NCBI RefSeq assembly: GCF_020906275.1
Contig: NZ_CP086727.1
Coordinates: 2,666,001 to 2,730,000 of the forward strand
Source of the DNA: Parasphingorhabdus litoris DSM 22379
GTDB taxonomy: Bacteria > Pseudomonadota > Alphaproteobacteria > Sphingomonadales > Sphingomonadaceae
Length of the DNA: 64,000 nucleotides
Reading direction: 5' to 3'
The translations under genes were made by a program, and so were the position numbers. Shown piece by piece: positions 27,416 to 37,083 of this stretch; the stretch's first letter is position 1, and every line of letters starts with the position of its first letter. Under the pieces are notes generated by a model. The model had not been told where the DNA came from and did not search any database. It saw only the letters and a list, made by a program, of their open reading frames with translations.

Positions 27416-27631
27416 CTATTTATAAATTGCCCGGCGATCCCCAAAATCTCGAACGCGTTTGCGCCACGCCCGATAACTGCCGGTTTTCAGGTTCGATCGC
27501 ATAATCGCCTTCACTTCATCAGGGCTCACCCCATGAAGCGTGCGGATGGTATCAAAGGGCACATGGTCACTCAGCGCCATTTCGATGATTTCGCTTATGA
27601 TATCTTGGGGCAGATCCGGCGTTTTGACCAT
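27416..27631 (-). CDS. DUF2805 / TIGR03643 family small protein
   Basis: 71 residues, MVKTPDLPQDIISEIIEMALSDHVPFDTIRTLHG then SPDEVKAIMRSNLKTGSYRAWRKRV, the characteristic helical pattern of the DUF2805 family with its Trp-Arg end. It looks like a small helix-turn-helix-type fold but no function is established that I can cite. The ATG shares one base with the tpiA stop (TAATG), so it is translationally coupled to tpiA. Confidence 0.85.
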   Translation of the reverse strand: MVKTPDLPQDIISEIIEMALSDHVPFDTIRTLHGVSPDEVKAIMRSNLKTGSYRAWRKRVRDFGDRRAIYK

Positions 27632-28377
27632 TAACTTGCGGCAGCAGCCTCGATAATCGGTCCAAATTTCTCTGCTGTCAGGCTAGCACCGCCAACCAGG
27701 CCGCCATCGACATTGGGAACCGCCAACAATTCGGCAGCATTGCCGCCGTTCATTGAACCGCCATATAGGATACGAACGGCATCGGCGCCGTCGCCCATGA
27801 GTTCACCCAGTTTTTGGCGAATGGCAGCGTGCATCTCTTCAACATCAGCCGCTTCAGGCACCCGGCCAGTGCCGATTGCCCAAACGGGCTCATAAGCAAT
27901 GGTGAGCCATTTCGCGTCCGCCCCATTAGGAAAAGACCCTTGGAGTTGACCGCAAACTACATCGACCGCCTGACCGGCATCGCGCTCTTCTTCCGTTTCC
28001 CCGACACAAATGATCGCGCCCAATCCGTTAGCATGCACCGCTTCTGCTTTGGCTTTAACATCGGCGTCGGTTTCGTGCTGGTCAGCGCGGCGTTCACTAT
28101 GGCCGAGGATTGAGAAACTTGCCCCGGCCTGTTTGATCATCGCGGCCGAAACGCAGCCCGTATGCGCACCTTTTTCGTTGAAATGGCAGTCCTGCGCACC
28201 AATTGAAAAAGCGGCGTTTTGAGAGACTGCAGAAGCTATCAGCGTAACCGGCGGACAGATGGCGGCATCAACTGACGGATGGTTCGCTGCGATCGAAGCA
28301 ATATCAGCAATGTCTGACAATTGATCATTCAGGCCGTTCATCTTCCAGTTGCCGACAATATATTTGCGATTTGCCAT
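27631..28377 (-). CDS. tpiA: Triosephosphate isomerase
   Basis: 248 residues. The active-site Lys is in KYIVGNWKMNG, the catalytic His in SILGHSERR and Glu in AYEPVWAIGTGRVPEAADVE; ILYGGSMNGGNA binds phosphate. It interconverts dihydroxyacetone phosphate and glyceraldehyde 3-phosphate. ATG 28377 has GGAG seven bases upstream and begins the standard N terminus; an in-frame extension to 28503 is ruled out. Divergent from ppiD. Confidence 0.97.
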   Translation of the reverse strand: MANRKYIVGNWKMNGLNDQLSDIADIASIAANHPSVDAAICPPVTLIASAVSQNAAFSIGAQDCHFNEKGAHTGCVSAAMIKQAGASFSILGHSERRADQHETDADVKAKAEAVHANGLGAIICVGETEEERDAGQAVDVVCGQLQGSFPNGADAKWLTIAYEPVWAIGTGRVPEAADVEEMHAAIRQKLGELMGDGADAVRILYGGSMNGGNAAELLAVPNVDGGLVGGASLTAEKFGPIIEAAAAS

Positions 28378-28556
28378 TTTCACTCCGCCCGTTGTTAATG
28401 TTTTACGCTCCGCTAACAAATTCCGACACGCCTGCCAAACGGCTTTCGGAAAAAAGCCTTTTGACCGGCTTCCTGCGCCCTTTTGCTTGAACGAAAAACA
28501 CAAGCCGCCTAAAGCATCGGAAAACCTATTTGCCCTAACAGAATTGCAATATTCTC

Positions 28557-30500
28557 ATGATTACATTTTTCCGCAATATCTTCGCCTCCAAAATTGGCCT
28601 GTTTCTTACAATGTGCTTTGTCGCACTGATCGCGATTGCCTTCGCTTCTGCCGATGTGACCGGGTCTGGCGCCTTTGGCGGTGTGACCGGGTCTGGAACG
28701 GCGGCACAGGTTGGCGATTCCAAATTATCGACCTCTGAGCTCAGTCAATCGGTCAACAATGCCTTTCGTGCAGAACAGCGGGAAAATACCGGACTGGATC
28801 TCAGAACCTATATCGAAGGCGGTGGGTTTGATGGCATATTGGACCGGCTAATCAATAGTTTTTCGATTGCGGCATTTGGTAATAAATATGGCATGACGGC
28901 GGGCAAACGGCTGGTTGATGGTGAAATTGCCAGCATACCGTCTTTCCAAGGAGCGGACGGGCAGTTTAGCGAAGAAAATTTCCGCCGCGCACTGCAACAG
29001 CAAGGCATCAAAGAACAGCAATTGCGTGATGATTTTACCCGCAACTTGCTGGCTGATCAGCTGCTGCCAGTTGCTGGATTTGGTGCGGCCGTGCCGCAAA
29101 ATCTGGTAACGCCCTATGCATCCCTGTTGCTTGAAGCGCGTCAGGGCCAAATCGCCATCGTACCTTCTGCTGCCTTCATCGAAAACACGACACCTGCGGA
29201 CACGGCGCTAGCGGCTTTTTATAGCAAAAATGCCTCCCGCTATACCATCCCGGAGCGGCGAACCATCAGCTATGCCCTGTTCTCTAAAGAGCGGTTCAAC
29301 GACAAAGTGCAACCGACTGAGCAAGAAATTCAGGGTCAGTTTAATCTCGACAAAGCAAAATATGCGGCGAGCGAAACCCGCAATATCGATCAGGTCATCC
29401 TGCCCACACAAGCGGCAGCGCAGGCCCTTGCAGACAAGATCTCAGGAGGAGACTCCATCGCCGCTGCCGCACAATCTGTCGGACTTTCGGTGGCGGAAGT
29501 TGGATCGGTCAACAAATCGGCCCTGGCTGGAACGGCCTCGCAAGCTGTCGCAGATGCTGTCTTTTCCGCATCATCAGGCGGCGTTTCTGCGCCAGCGCAA
29601 AGCGCGCTCGGCTGGCATATAGCCAAGATCAATGAGGTTACCAAAGTTCCAGCCCAGACGCTGGATCAGGTTCGAGCAACGATCGTTGCCGAACTGACGC
29701 GCGAAAAAATTGACGAGGCAATGGCTACTCTGACCGTGTCGATGGAGGATGAATTTGCAGGCGGATCTTCATTCGAAGATGTTGCCAATGCAGAGGAACT
29801 CAAGATTGAGTCCACGCCTGCCTTGCTGGCCAATGGGCAAAATCCGGAAGATCAGAATTATCGCCCCATACCCGAAATGCAGCGGATTCTTCCCGTCGCC
29901 TTTTCGCTGGAGGAGGATTCCGATCCGCAAGTTGTGGAGATTATTCCCGGACAGCAATATGCGATCCTGGACGTGACCAACATAACGGAAGCCGCTCCGC
30001 CTCCGCTCAACAAGATCAAACCCATCGTCACACGGGACTATCTACTTGATGAAGGCTCCAAAAAGGCAAAGACCATCGCCGATCAGATTGCCAAGGAAGT
30101 GGGCAGCGGCACTGCCCTTTCCAAAGCGGTCGCCAATGCAAAAGTAAGCCTGCCCAATATCGAGAATGTGAACAGTACACGGGCTGATCTTGCCAGACAG
30201 AGCCAGCAAGGACAGGTACCACCGCCTTTGACGCTGATGTTCAGCATGGCCGAGAATACCGCAAAAACGCTGAAAGCACCACAAGATCAAGGTTGGTTTG
30301 TCGTCAATCTCAACAAAATTAATCGCGGCGATGCCTCTGAACGTACAGATTTGCTGAACGCCACGCGGGGACAATTCAAACAGGTATTCGGCAACGAATA
30401 TACCGAACAATTTATCAACGCGATGAAACAGGATGTCGGTGTTGAACGGAATGAAGATGCTCTCGCGGCCCTGAAAAACCAACTGACAGGCCGCAACTAA
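28557..30500 (+). CDS. Membrane-anchored peptidyl-prolyl isomerase (PpiD/SurA-like)
   Basis: 647 residues. A single TM anchor (KIGLFLTMCFVALIAIAFA) at about 12-32 is followed by a SurA-N-like chaperone domain (residues 50-200, with FNLDKAKYAA further on) and a PPIC/parvulin-like domain around residues 265-370 containing AVFSASSGGVSAPAQSALGWHIAKINEV. These proteins assist folding of outer-membrane proteins at the periplasmic face of the inner membrane. The parvulin domain is divergent, so catalysis is uncertain. It lies 30 bases before trpE, a linkage seen in other sphingomonads. Confidence 0.9.
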   Translation: MITFFRNIFASKIGLFLTMCFVALIAIAFASADVTGSGAFGGVTGSGTAAQVGDSKLSTSELSQSVNNAFRAEQRENTGLDLRTYIEGGGFDGILDRLINSFSIAAFGNKYGMTAGKRLVDGEIASIPSFQGADGQFSEENFRRALQQQGIKEQQLRDDFTRNLLADQLLPVAGFGAAVPQNLVTPYASLLLEARQGQIAIVPSAAFIENTTPADTALAAFYSKNASRYTIPERRTISYALFSKERFNDKVQPTEQEIQGQFNLDKAKYAASETRNIDQVILPTQAAAQALADKISGGDSIAAAAQSVGLSVAEVGSVNKSALAGTASQAVADAVFSASSGGVSAPAQSALGWHIAKINEVTKVPAQTLDQVRATIVAELTREKIDEAMATLTVSMEDEFAGGSSFEDVANAEELKIESTPALLANGQNPEDQNYRPIPEMQRILPVAFSLEEDSDPQVVEIIPGQQYAILDVTNITEAAPPPLNKIKPIVTRDYLLDEGSKKAKTIADQIAKEVGSGTALSKAVANAKVSLPNIENVNSTRADLARQSQQGQVPPPLTLMFSMAENTAKTLKAPQDQGWFVVNLNKINRGDASERTDLLNATRGQFKQVFGNEYTEQFINAMKQDVGVERNEDALAALKNQLTGRN

Positions 30501-30529
30501 ATGTCTGTCATTTGTCTGCCTTTCGACTG

Positions 30530-32050
30530 ATGCCGGAAAGCTTTGGCATTGAAGCTGCCCAAAAAGCGTTGGCATCAGGCAAGCCCGCGCTGGTCTGGCG
30601 CAAGCAGGTCGCGGATACCGACACTCCGGTTTCTGCAGCGCTCAAGCTCATGGAAGCAGAACGTGGCGATTTTCTGCTCGAATCCGTGGAAGGCGGAGAA
30701 ACCCGCGGACGGCATAGCCTGATCGGCCTTGCCCCTGATCTTGTGTTTCGCGCCGATGGCGAGAAGGCCGAGATCAATCCGCACTGGCTGACCGATCGCG
30801 AAGCTTTTGAACCGGAAGCGGCCAATAGTCTTGATGCACTACGCACGCTGGTCACACGTTGTCAGATGGATGTTCCAGAGGGGTTGCCGCGAGCACTGGC
30901 CTGTCTGGTCGGCTATTTCGGCTATGAAACGATCGGATTGGTTGAAAAGCTGCCACGAGCAGCACAATCCGAATTGGATTTGCCGGACATGCTGTTCGTT
31001 CGTCCCACCATCATCGTAATCTTTGATCGCTTAGCGGACGAGATGTTCCTCGTTGCTCCGGTTTGGCCTGAAACCTCTGGCGATGCGGACAGCAAGATAG
31101 CGCGCGCAGAAGAACGGCTGGATGAAGTCGAGCGACAAATTGCCGCGCCCGTCCCGACAGCAAATGTCGAGCAGGATATTGGCAGTCCTGACGATCTTGC
31201 ATTCCAACCGAAGCTGGCGCCCGATCAATATGAAAATATGGTGCTCAGCGCCAAGGACTATATCCAGTCGGGCGATATTTTTCAGGTCGTATTGGCACAG
31301 CGATTCACGGCGCCTTTTGCTTTGCCGCCAGTGGAGCTTTATCGTGCGCTCCGGCGGATTAACCCGTCCCCTTTCCTGTTTTTTCTGGACCTGCCAGGCT
31401 TTGCCTTGATCGGATCCAGTCCCGAAATATTGGTGCGTGCCCGCGACGGAGAGGTTACCATTCGTCCCATTGCCGGAACCCGCCCACGCGGAGCCAATGC
31501 GGCAGAAGATAAAGCCAATCGTACGAGCTTGCTTGCTGACCCCAAGGAACGTGCCGAGCATCTGATGCTGTTGGACCTCGGCCGCAATGATGTTGGCCGG
31601 GTCAGCGCCGCCAATAGTGTGGAAGTGACCGACAGCTATACGGTCGAGTTTTACAGCCACGTCATGCATATTGTTTCCAACGTCGTCGGCCAATTGGCGC
31701 CGGACAAGGATGCACTTGATGCTTTGTTTGCCGGCTTCCCCGCCGGAACAGTGAGCGGCGCGCCAAAGGTCCGTGCCTGTGAAATCATCGCTGAACTGGA
31801 GCCTGAAACCCGCGGTGCCTATGCGGGCGGTGTCGGATATTTTTCACCCGATGGCAGCATGGACAGCTGCATCGTTTTGCGCACCGGTATTGTCAAAGAC
31901 GGCATGCTCCATGTGCAAGCTGGCGCGGGGATCGTGGCGGATAGCGATCCAGCCTATGAACAGCGAGAATGCGAGGCGAAATCCGGCGCGTTGCTAGCCG
32001 CAGCAAAAGAGGCGGTACGACGCGCGCAGGACATTGGCTTCGGGCAATAG
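30530..32050 (+). CDS. trpE: Anthranilate synthase component I
   Basis: 506 residues from ATG 30530; a TTG at 30512 would add six residues and neither start has a clear ribosome site. The chorismate-binding domain is intact: ITIRPIAGTRPRG-type motif, LLDLGRNDVGRVS, FPAGTVSGAPKVRACEII, and the Mg-binding AGAGIVADSDPAYEQRECEAK. LLESVEGGETRGRHSLIG at the N terminus is the tryptophan feedback-site segment. It makes anthranilate from chorismate with TrpG. The glutamine amidotransferase partner is not in this window. Directly follows ppiD. Confidence 0.95.
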   Translation: MPESFGIEAAQKALASGKPALVWRKQVADTDTPVSAALKLMEAERGDFLLESVEGGETRGRHSLIGLAPDLVFRADGEKAEINPHWLTDREAFEPEAANSLDALRTLVTRCQMDVPEGLPRALACLVGYFGYETIGLVEKLPRAAQSELDLPDMLFVRPTIIVIFDRLADEMFLVAPVWPETSGDADSKIARAEERLDEVERQIAAPVPTANVEQDIGSPDDLAFQPKLAPDQYENMVLSAKDYIQSGDIFQVVLAQRFTAPFALPPVELYRALRRINPSPFLFFLDLPGFALIGSSPEILVRARDGEVTIRPIAGTRPRGANAAEDKANRTSLLADPKERAEHLMLLDLGRNDVGRVSAANSVEVTDSYTVEFYSHVMHIVSNVVGQLAPDKDALDALFAGFPAGTVSGAPKVRACEIIAELEPETRGAYAGGVGYFSPDGSMDSCIVLRTGIVKDGMLHVQAGAGIVADSDPAYEQRECEAKSGALLAAAKEAVRRAQDIGFGQ

Positions 32051-32098
32051 CGCTTTTCGTATCGACGATTTCGGATAACTATGGTGCTTGGTAGCGCC

Positions 32099-35000
32099 TT
32101 AAGATTCCGAAACCGCGATCACATTGTCATCGCCATTGCGATCAATATATTTGTTGTAGGGATCGATACCCACAAATTCCGGTTTTTTGGATGACATTAT
32201 TTTGATGACCTGTTTCCCGGATTCTATCAGCTTGCGCTCCATGGAAATCACGTCTTCCTTACCAAATGCCCCCAGACCAGGTCGTGCTGTGAACAGACCT
32301 ACCTCGATCTCGTCAGACAGCTTAGCCTTTGTTTCCTTGCCTTGGCCGTCGGCATAATATTTCTCGGCAGAAATGGTCAGGGTCGTTTCGTACCTGCCAT
32401 CGCCCAGCTTACGCATGGTCGCCTCATCGACTTTCATATCGTAAATGGTGATTTTTTCGAGCAGATCACTGATCAATTGACGTTCCGCTTCATTGCGAGC
32501 GAGCGACTTGAAGCCATCCACCAGGTCATAGGAATTGGCATAAGGCTGGCTCTTGAAGCGATAACGATCGAGCAGGTTTGCCAACATGACATTGACCCGG
32601 TCTTCGCCCAGCCGATCCTGCAGCAGATACATCACCACCGCGCCTTTGCGATAATGGATATAGCCCTGGTTCTCGACCCGGTTAAGCGGCAGTTCTTCAA
32701 TCGCCTCACTGCCACGTGCGCTTAGGTAGCGGTCCAGCTCATATTTCAGGAAGCGGCGAATTTTATCCTCGCCATATATTTCTTTCATCACCATCAATGC
32801 GGAATATTGCGCCATGGTTTCGACCAGCATGGTGCCACCCTGTTGATCGGCACTGATCAGCTGATGCGCCCAATATTGATGGCCAAATTCATGCGCCGTC
32901 ACGTAGGTCACATAATCGATCTCATCAGGATCGCTATTATCGGCGATAAAACCGATCCTCTCAGAAAACGGTATGGTGCCGGCAAAAGCCTGAGCAAAGG
33001 TTTGATAGCCTGGGAACTCGATAATCCGTGCATAATCAAACTGATAAGGTCCGAAATTTCTCTTGAAATAGGCCAGTGATGTTTCGGTCGCATCCAGCAT
33101 TGTATCGACATTATAATCATGTGTCGGATGATAGTAGACCGCCATATCCACGCCATCTGCCGTCCGCTTCTTCACGGCATATTCGGCGGACTGGATAGAG
33201 AAGAAAGACAGAATCGGATTTTCCGAAACGAACCGTGCGATGCGCCGGTCCCCTTTCACCTCATCCGAAACCTTGCTGCCTGGCGCAACCGGTGTCTGTT
33301 CCTTGCTCGTACTGACTGTAATGTCCGACATCACCCAGTCGGCGTTACCGACATAGTTTTTCTCGCGCGCAGAATCATCTTCCAGCTTCGGCAGACGCAG
33401 TTCAGACGGCAGATCATATTCCCTCCGGGTTTGCCGATCCGACAACAGGCCGCTGCGGTTCATTCCCAACTGTGGGGCGAACTCGCTATTGTTGAGGAAC
33501 GTACCGTTCTTGACCAGACGGGTATCATTACCGCTGGCTTTGAAACCACGCTGTGATCGTGACGATTTAAAACGGATTGTCCGCTGCTCGTCTGTCGCCA
33601 TTGGTGTATCGAGACGATATATCCGGTATTTCAGCGCCTCGTCATTCATTTCCAGCGTCGCGTTCGGAATTTCAACCGCTTCGATCTTCACATTAGGGTC
33701 GGGAAAGCGGACATGCAGCACCTCGACCGGAGCGCCAGTGTCGTTGACTATCCCGATCGAACCCGCTGCCTTCATGATCCGCTCTTGCGGATAGATGTCG
33801 ACGTTCAGTTTGAAATCCGTGAATGATGGCTGTTTCAGCGTTTCATATTTGAGATATTTTTTCTCATAATCCGCTAGCTGCTTTTCTTGATCATCCTGCG
33901 TGACATATTGATTTTTCACGTTCGTGTTTTGGAAGATATAAGCGCCGCTGGCCGCTGCAGTGACAGCTGCCCCCGCGATGATCAATCCGGCTACGCTTTT
34001 CATGCGGCCTGGTAATTGACGCAAGCGCGGCATCAGGCTGGTCTCCGTGCCACGGCGCCACAACAAATGGGCCAAGGTCACCAATATGATGGCAAAAGCA
34101 CCCCAATAAAGACGTAACCACCATCCGACAGCACCATTTACCTCATTGCCATTGAGGTCAGAGAATAGAGGTGTCGGCGCCGCATCCCCATAGAGATAGA
34201 GCGGATGTTCAAAACCAATATTTGCCATGGTTATCGAGGCCACCAGATAGATGACCATGATGCCCCAACCAATATATTTGTTCGGGCTCAACGCCTGAAC
34301 AAATACAGCCAGAACAGCCAGAATGATCATGTCGACACCCCATGGCAGCAGGTACCAAAGGAAATACTGGTCCAAAGCAATGTCGGTGAAACCGCGCACC
34401 AACTGGATCAGAACCGCCGCAACCACGGAAATGAGCAAAGTGGCAAAAAGGACGAGAGACACGGCAATCGTTTTGGGCACCATATAGGCCCAGTTGGGCA
34501 AAGGCGTAGAATCGATAATCTCGTGCATCTTCCGATCACGATCGCGCCACACCAGCTCTCCCGCATAGTAGATGGCGATGATGACGGGGATAATCCCAAA
34601 GGAACCCATCAGGGTCAGCAACAGCGTAAAGGTAAGTGGCCGAGCAGGCGTGCCGTAAATCTCATTGCCGAAAGCCAGAGCGCCGCTGGCATTGAACAAT
34701 CCGATCAAAACCAACACGATGAAGGCCGGGCTTTTGAAAACCTGGGTCATTTCAAAACTGGTTCGCGATACCAGGCGGCTCCAGGCCGTGCCATTTTCGC
34801 TGGTCGCTGGCAGATTATCAACCGTCTGCGGTGCAACAGATGCGAGCTTCGCAGCTTTCTTCGCTTGTTGTTTTGCCTTGCGCGCTGAAACACCGCGGTC
34901 GGCGAAACTGAACCAGCGATAGGCAAGTGCAAGCGCACAGAAAGAGACACCGATCCAGATCAATCGGTTCCAGACAATTGCCCCCTCAATCGCAGGCAAT

Positions 35001-35692
35001 AGATTATTGGATTCAGATGCGGTCCAATAGCGAATGACATTGTTAAGCGTCGCAAAACCGAACGGGTCAGCATAGCCGGTAAATTCGCGCAGCTCGGGCA
35101 TATTATCCGTGCTGACATTGAACACAATATAGAGAACGAGCAGCACGATAACGCCCAAATAACTGTACATCATCGATCGCGTAAGTGTCGCCACCGCAAA
35201 GAATATGCAGGACGTCAGGAATATACCTGGCAGCGCCATCAGGAAATAGGCATAGGCATAATAATACAGCCGGTTTGCCCCCAATGTTTCTTGGTCAAGC
35301 CAGGGCATGAGCGACCCGAGCCAGATGGCAAATGGCACCGTCAAAAATGCGATCGCCGCCGCCATAAAAGCCCCGGTAAAGCGGCCAAATAGATAATCAA
35401 ACTTCTTCACACGGGTTGAACGAACCATTGGTCCGAAGCCGCTTTCATCATCCCGGACAATCACATTGGCGACAAAGGCCGTAGTCACGAACATGAAAAA
35501 TAATGTCAGGATCAGGTGAATTTGAACAATCGCAACCGGGCTATTGGCATTCACATTACCACCACTGCCGATCGAAATACCATCGACGGTCATCGCCCCG
35601 AAAGTGAGCAAGAAAAATAATATGGAAACGACCCAGAAAACCGGATTTCTAAACTGATAGCGAAGCTCAAAAGCAGCAATTTTTGCGAACAT
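32099..35692 (-). CDS. ABC transporter permease fused to an M1 family aminopeptidase
   Basis: 1197 residues. The N-terminal half is an ABC-2-type permease with about twelve TM segments in two sets (residues about 10-270 and 330-560). A further TM near 600 leads to a periplasmic M1 peptidase domain with zinc motif HEFGH at about residues 934-938 and the downstream Glu in MLVETMAQYSALMV. The usual G-x-M-E-N exopeptidase motif is not evident; FAGTIPFSERIGF stands in its place. ATG 35692 is 13 bases after the ATPase stop, so the pair forms one transporter. Such fusions are known but substrate is not. Confidence 0.88.
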   Translation of the reverse strand: MFAKIAAFELRYQFRNPVFWVVSILFFLLTFGAMTVDGISIGSGGNVNANSPVAIVQIHLILTLFFMFVTTAFVANVIVRDDESGFGPMVRSTRVKKFDYLFGRFTGAFMAAAIAFLTVPFAIWLGSLMPWLDQETLGANRLYYYAYAYFLMALPGIFLTSCIFFAVATLTRSMMYSYLGVIVLLVLYIVFNVSTDNMPELREFTGYADPFGFATLNNVIRYWTASESNNLLPAIEGAIVWNRLIWIGVSFCALALAYRWFSFADRGVSARKAKQQAKKAAKLASVAPQTVDNLPATSENGTAWSRLVSRTSFEMTQVFKSPAFIVLVLIGLFNASGALAFGNEIYGTPARPLTFTLLLTLMGSFGIIPVIIAIYYAGELVWRDRDRKMHEIIDSTPLPNWAYMVPKTIAVSLVLFATLLISVVAAVLIQLVRGFTDIALDQYFLWYLLPWGVDMIILAVLAVFVQALSPNKYIGWGIMVIYLVASITMANIGFEHPLYLYGDAAPTPLFSDLNGNEVNGAVGWWLRLYWGAFAIILVTLAHLLWRRGTETSLMPRLRQLPGRMKSVAGLIIAGAAVTAAASGAYIFQNTNVKNQYVTQDDQEKQLADYEKKYLKYETLKQPSFTDFKLNVDIYPQERIMKAAGSIGIVNDTGAPVEVLHVRFPDPNVKIEAVEIPNATLEMNDEALKYRIYRLDTPMATDEQRTIRFKSSRSQRGFKASGNDTRLVKNGTFLNNSEFAPQLGMNRSGLLSDRQTRREYDLPSELRLPKLEDDSAREKNYVGNADWVMSDITVSTSKEQTPVAPGSKVSDEVKGDRRIARFVSENPILSFFSIQSAEYAVKKRTADGVDMAVYYHPTHDYNVDTMLDATETSLAYFKRNFGPYQFDYARIIEFPGYQTFAQAFAGTIPFSERIGFIADNSDPDEIDYVTYVTAHEFGHQYWAHQLISADQQGGTMLVETMAQYSALMVMKEIYGEDKIRRFLKYELDRYLSARGSEAIEELPLNRVENQGYIHYRKGAVVMYLLQDRLGEDRVNVMLANLLDRYRFKSQPYANSYDLVDGFKSLARNEAERQLISDLLEKITIYDMKVDEATMRKLGDGRYETTLTISAEKYYADGQGKETKAKLSDEIEVGLFTARPGLGAFGKEDVISMERKLIESGKQVIKIMSSKKPEFVGIDPYNKYIDRNGDDNVIAVSES

Positions 35693-35705
35693 ATAGTCTC
35701 TCCGC

Positions 35706-36605
35706 TTAAGCTGCTTGGGAAGAATTGGTGGCGCCTCTGCGGGTCGCAGCGAGGGTTGAGAAATAGACATCCTCCAACCCTCCCTCGACGGCAGCAAATC
35801 CATCACCGGGATTATTTGTCTCTAATATGTGGATGATTGTGGAACCAGCGAACAAACGGGTTGAGATAACCTCATATTTCGCTCGATATTCCTCCAGTTC
35901 CTCCCGTTTTATCGTCTTCGACCAGATTGTGCCTTTGGTCTTGCCGATCAGGTCCAGCGGCGCTCCTTCGAGCTGAATACGGCCATTGGCAATGACCGCC
36001 ATATTGGGGCAAAGATCAGCAACATCTTCGACAATATGAGTCGACAGGATGATGACAACATTCTCGCCAATTTCAGCGAGCAGATTGAGAAACCGGTTAC
36101 GTTCTTCGGGATCAAGGCCAGCTGTCGGCTCATCTACGATGATCAGCTCTGGGTTTCCGATCAGCGCCTGCGCAATACCGAACCGTTGACGCATACCGCC
36201 AGAAAAACCGGCTATCGCTTTCTTGCGTACGTCCCATAAATTGGTCTGATTGAGCAGAGTTTCGACGGTCGCCTTGCGATCGGCCTTTGATGCAATGCCT
36301 TTCAAAACCGTCATATGCTCCAGCATGTCATAAGCGGAAACGCGAGGGTATACGCCGAAATCCTGCGGCAAATAACCCAGCCGCTCACGCAGGTTCTCAG
36401 GGTTTTTCAGAATATCTGTATCGCCAAAATGGATCTCTCCGGCTGTCGGTGTTTGCAAGGTTGCAACCGTCCGCATCAAGGTGGATTTGCCCGCGCCATT
36501 CGGACCCAGCAACCCAAACATACCCTTGGGTATGGATAGCGTGACATTGTCCAGCGCCTTCGTTCCATTGGGGTATATATGAGTAACTTCTCGCAAATTT
36601 AGCAT
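35706..36605 (-). CDS. ABC transporter ATP-binding protein
   Basis: 299 residues. Walker A GLLGPNGAGKSTLM, signature FSGGMRQRFGIAQAL and Walker B LIIVDEPTAGLDP are intact, with the YLPQDFGVYPRVSAYDML Q-loop of CcmA/ABC-2 exporters. It energises the permease/M1 protein encoded next. ATG 36605 starts the conserved MLNLREVTHIYPNG; the upstream extension to 36644 is not supported. The promoter should lie in the 478-base gap upstream. Confidence 0.93.
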   Translation of the reverse strand: MLNLREVTHIYPNGTKALDNVTLSIPKGMFGLLGPNGAGKSTLMRTVATLQTPTAGEIHFGDTDILKNPENLRERLGYLPQDFGVYPRVSAYDMLEHMTVLKGIASKADRKATVETLLNQTNLWDVRKKAIAGFSGGMRQRFGIAQALIGNPELIIVDEPTAGLDPEERNRFLNLLAEIGENVVIILSTHIVEDVADLCPNMAVIANGRIQLEGAPLDLIGKTKGTIWSKTIKREELEEYRAKYEVISTRLFAGSTIIHILETNNPGDGFAAVEGGLEDVYFSTLAATRRGATNSSQAA

Positions 36606-36748
36606 CACTGTCTCCACAAATTCATTGAGGTGATATATGTGCATAATACACCAATGGCAATAGCCTGTAACAAAGATGATTGCTTTTTCTGGAGCAACAG
36701 CCCCTTATTTCTATCTTCGCGGAAATTTCGCAGCCTGCCGTTATTCCA

Positions 36749-36783
36749 GAAAAAAGGCCGACTGATGTTGCCACCAGCCGGCC
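36749..36783 (-). terminator. Minus-strand intrinsic terminator (orphan)
   Basis: On the minus strand GGCCGGCTG (36783-36775) pairs with CAGTCGGCC (36764-36756), nine base pairs with one G-T, followed by a T run (A run at 36749-36755 on plus). The nearest upstream minus-strand gene ends at 37084, 300 bases away. Confidence 0.65.
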
Positions 36784-36848
36784 TGTTCACTTTCGGAACC
36801 GGGATCGCTCCGAGGCAATATGGAGTGACCGTTGGATTTGAATTTTAA
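36762..36848 (+). pseudogene. C-terminal remnant of a TonB-dependent receptor
   Basis: The plus-strand frame ending at the TAA of 36848 reads GLFTFGTGIAPRQYGVTVGF followed by EF. The APRQYGVTVGFEF end, with final Phe, is typical of the last barrel strand of sphingomonad TonB-dependent receptors (compare PRTFVVQLEANF of the intact receptor at 5498). Nothing upstream reads as barrel, and a plus-strand terminator sits 44 bases after the stop. I infer a receptor gene was deleted and its tail and terminator stayed. The match is by eye and short. Confidence 0.5.
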
Positions 36849-36891
36849 GGGGCGTTACTCGCGTCCCTTCGCCTCCCAAAGGCATCCTCTT

Positions 36892-36921
36892 AAGAACCCT
36901 GTTTCTGCAGGGTTCTTTTTT
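36892..36921 (+). terminator. Intrinsic terminator following the receptor remnant
   Basis: AAGAACCCTG and CAGGGTTCTT form a perfect 10-bp stem with a 6-base loop, followed by TTTT. It faces plus although no intact plus-strand gene precedes it. Confidence 0.8.
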
Positions 36922-36963
36922 GTCGACCGCCACTCACGACATTCCGACAGCCTATATTGGATC

Positions 36964-37001
36964 ACCGGACACCCATCGACAATTGCGACCAGGTGTCCGG
37001 T
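36964..37001. repeat. 10-bp perfect inverted repeat with 18-base loop
   Basis: ACCGGACACC (36964-36973) and GGTGTCCGGT (36992-37001) are exact complements. No T run follows on either strand, so it is a hairpin or a spaced operator rather than a terminator. It lies 83 bases past the stop of the 37084 gene. Confidence 0.5.
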
Positions 37002-37083
37002 AACGGCCAAAATGATGTTTACTGCTCGTTGAATATCAGGCGTAGATTATCGCAGGTTTGCGCAGCCTTTTAACGACATCACC

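Noticed and set aside
36630..36848. 72-residue plus-strand frame as an intact gene
   Set aside because: Only the last 22-28 residues look like a protein (receptor barrel end); the rest has no start signal or family pattern.
36645..36921. tRNA, SRP RNA, tmRNA or 6S RNA in the gene-poor gap
   Set aside because: No T-loop, SRP apical loop or other signature could be recognised; only hairpins and a receptor-like tail.
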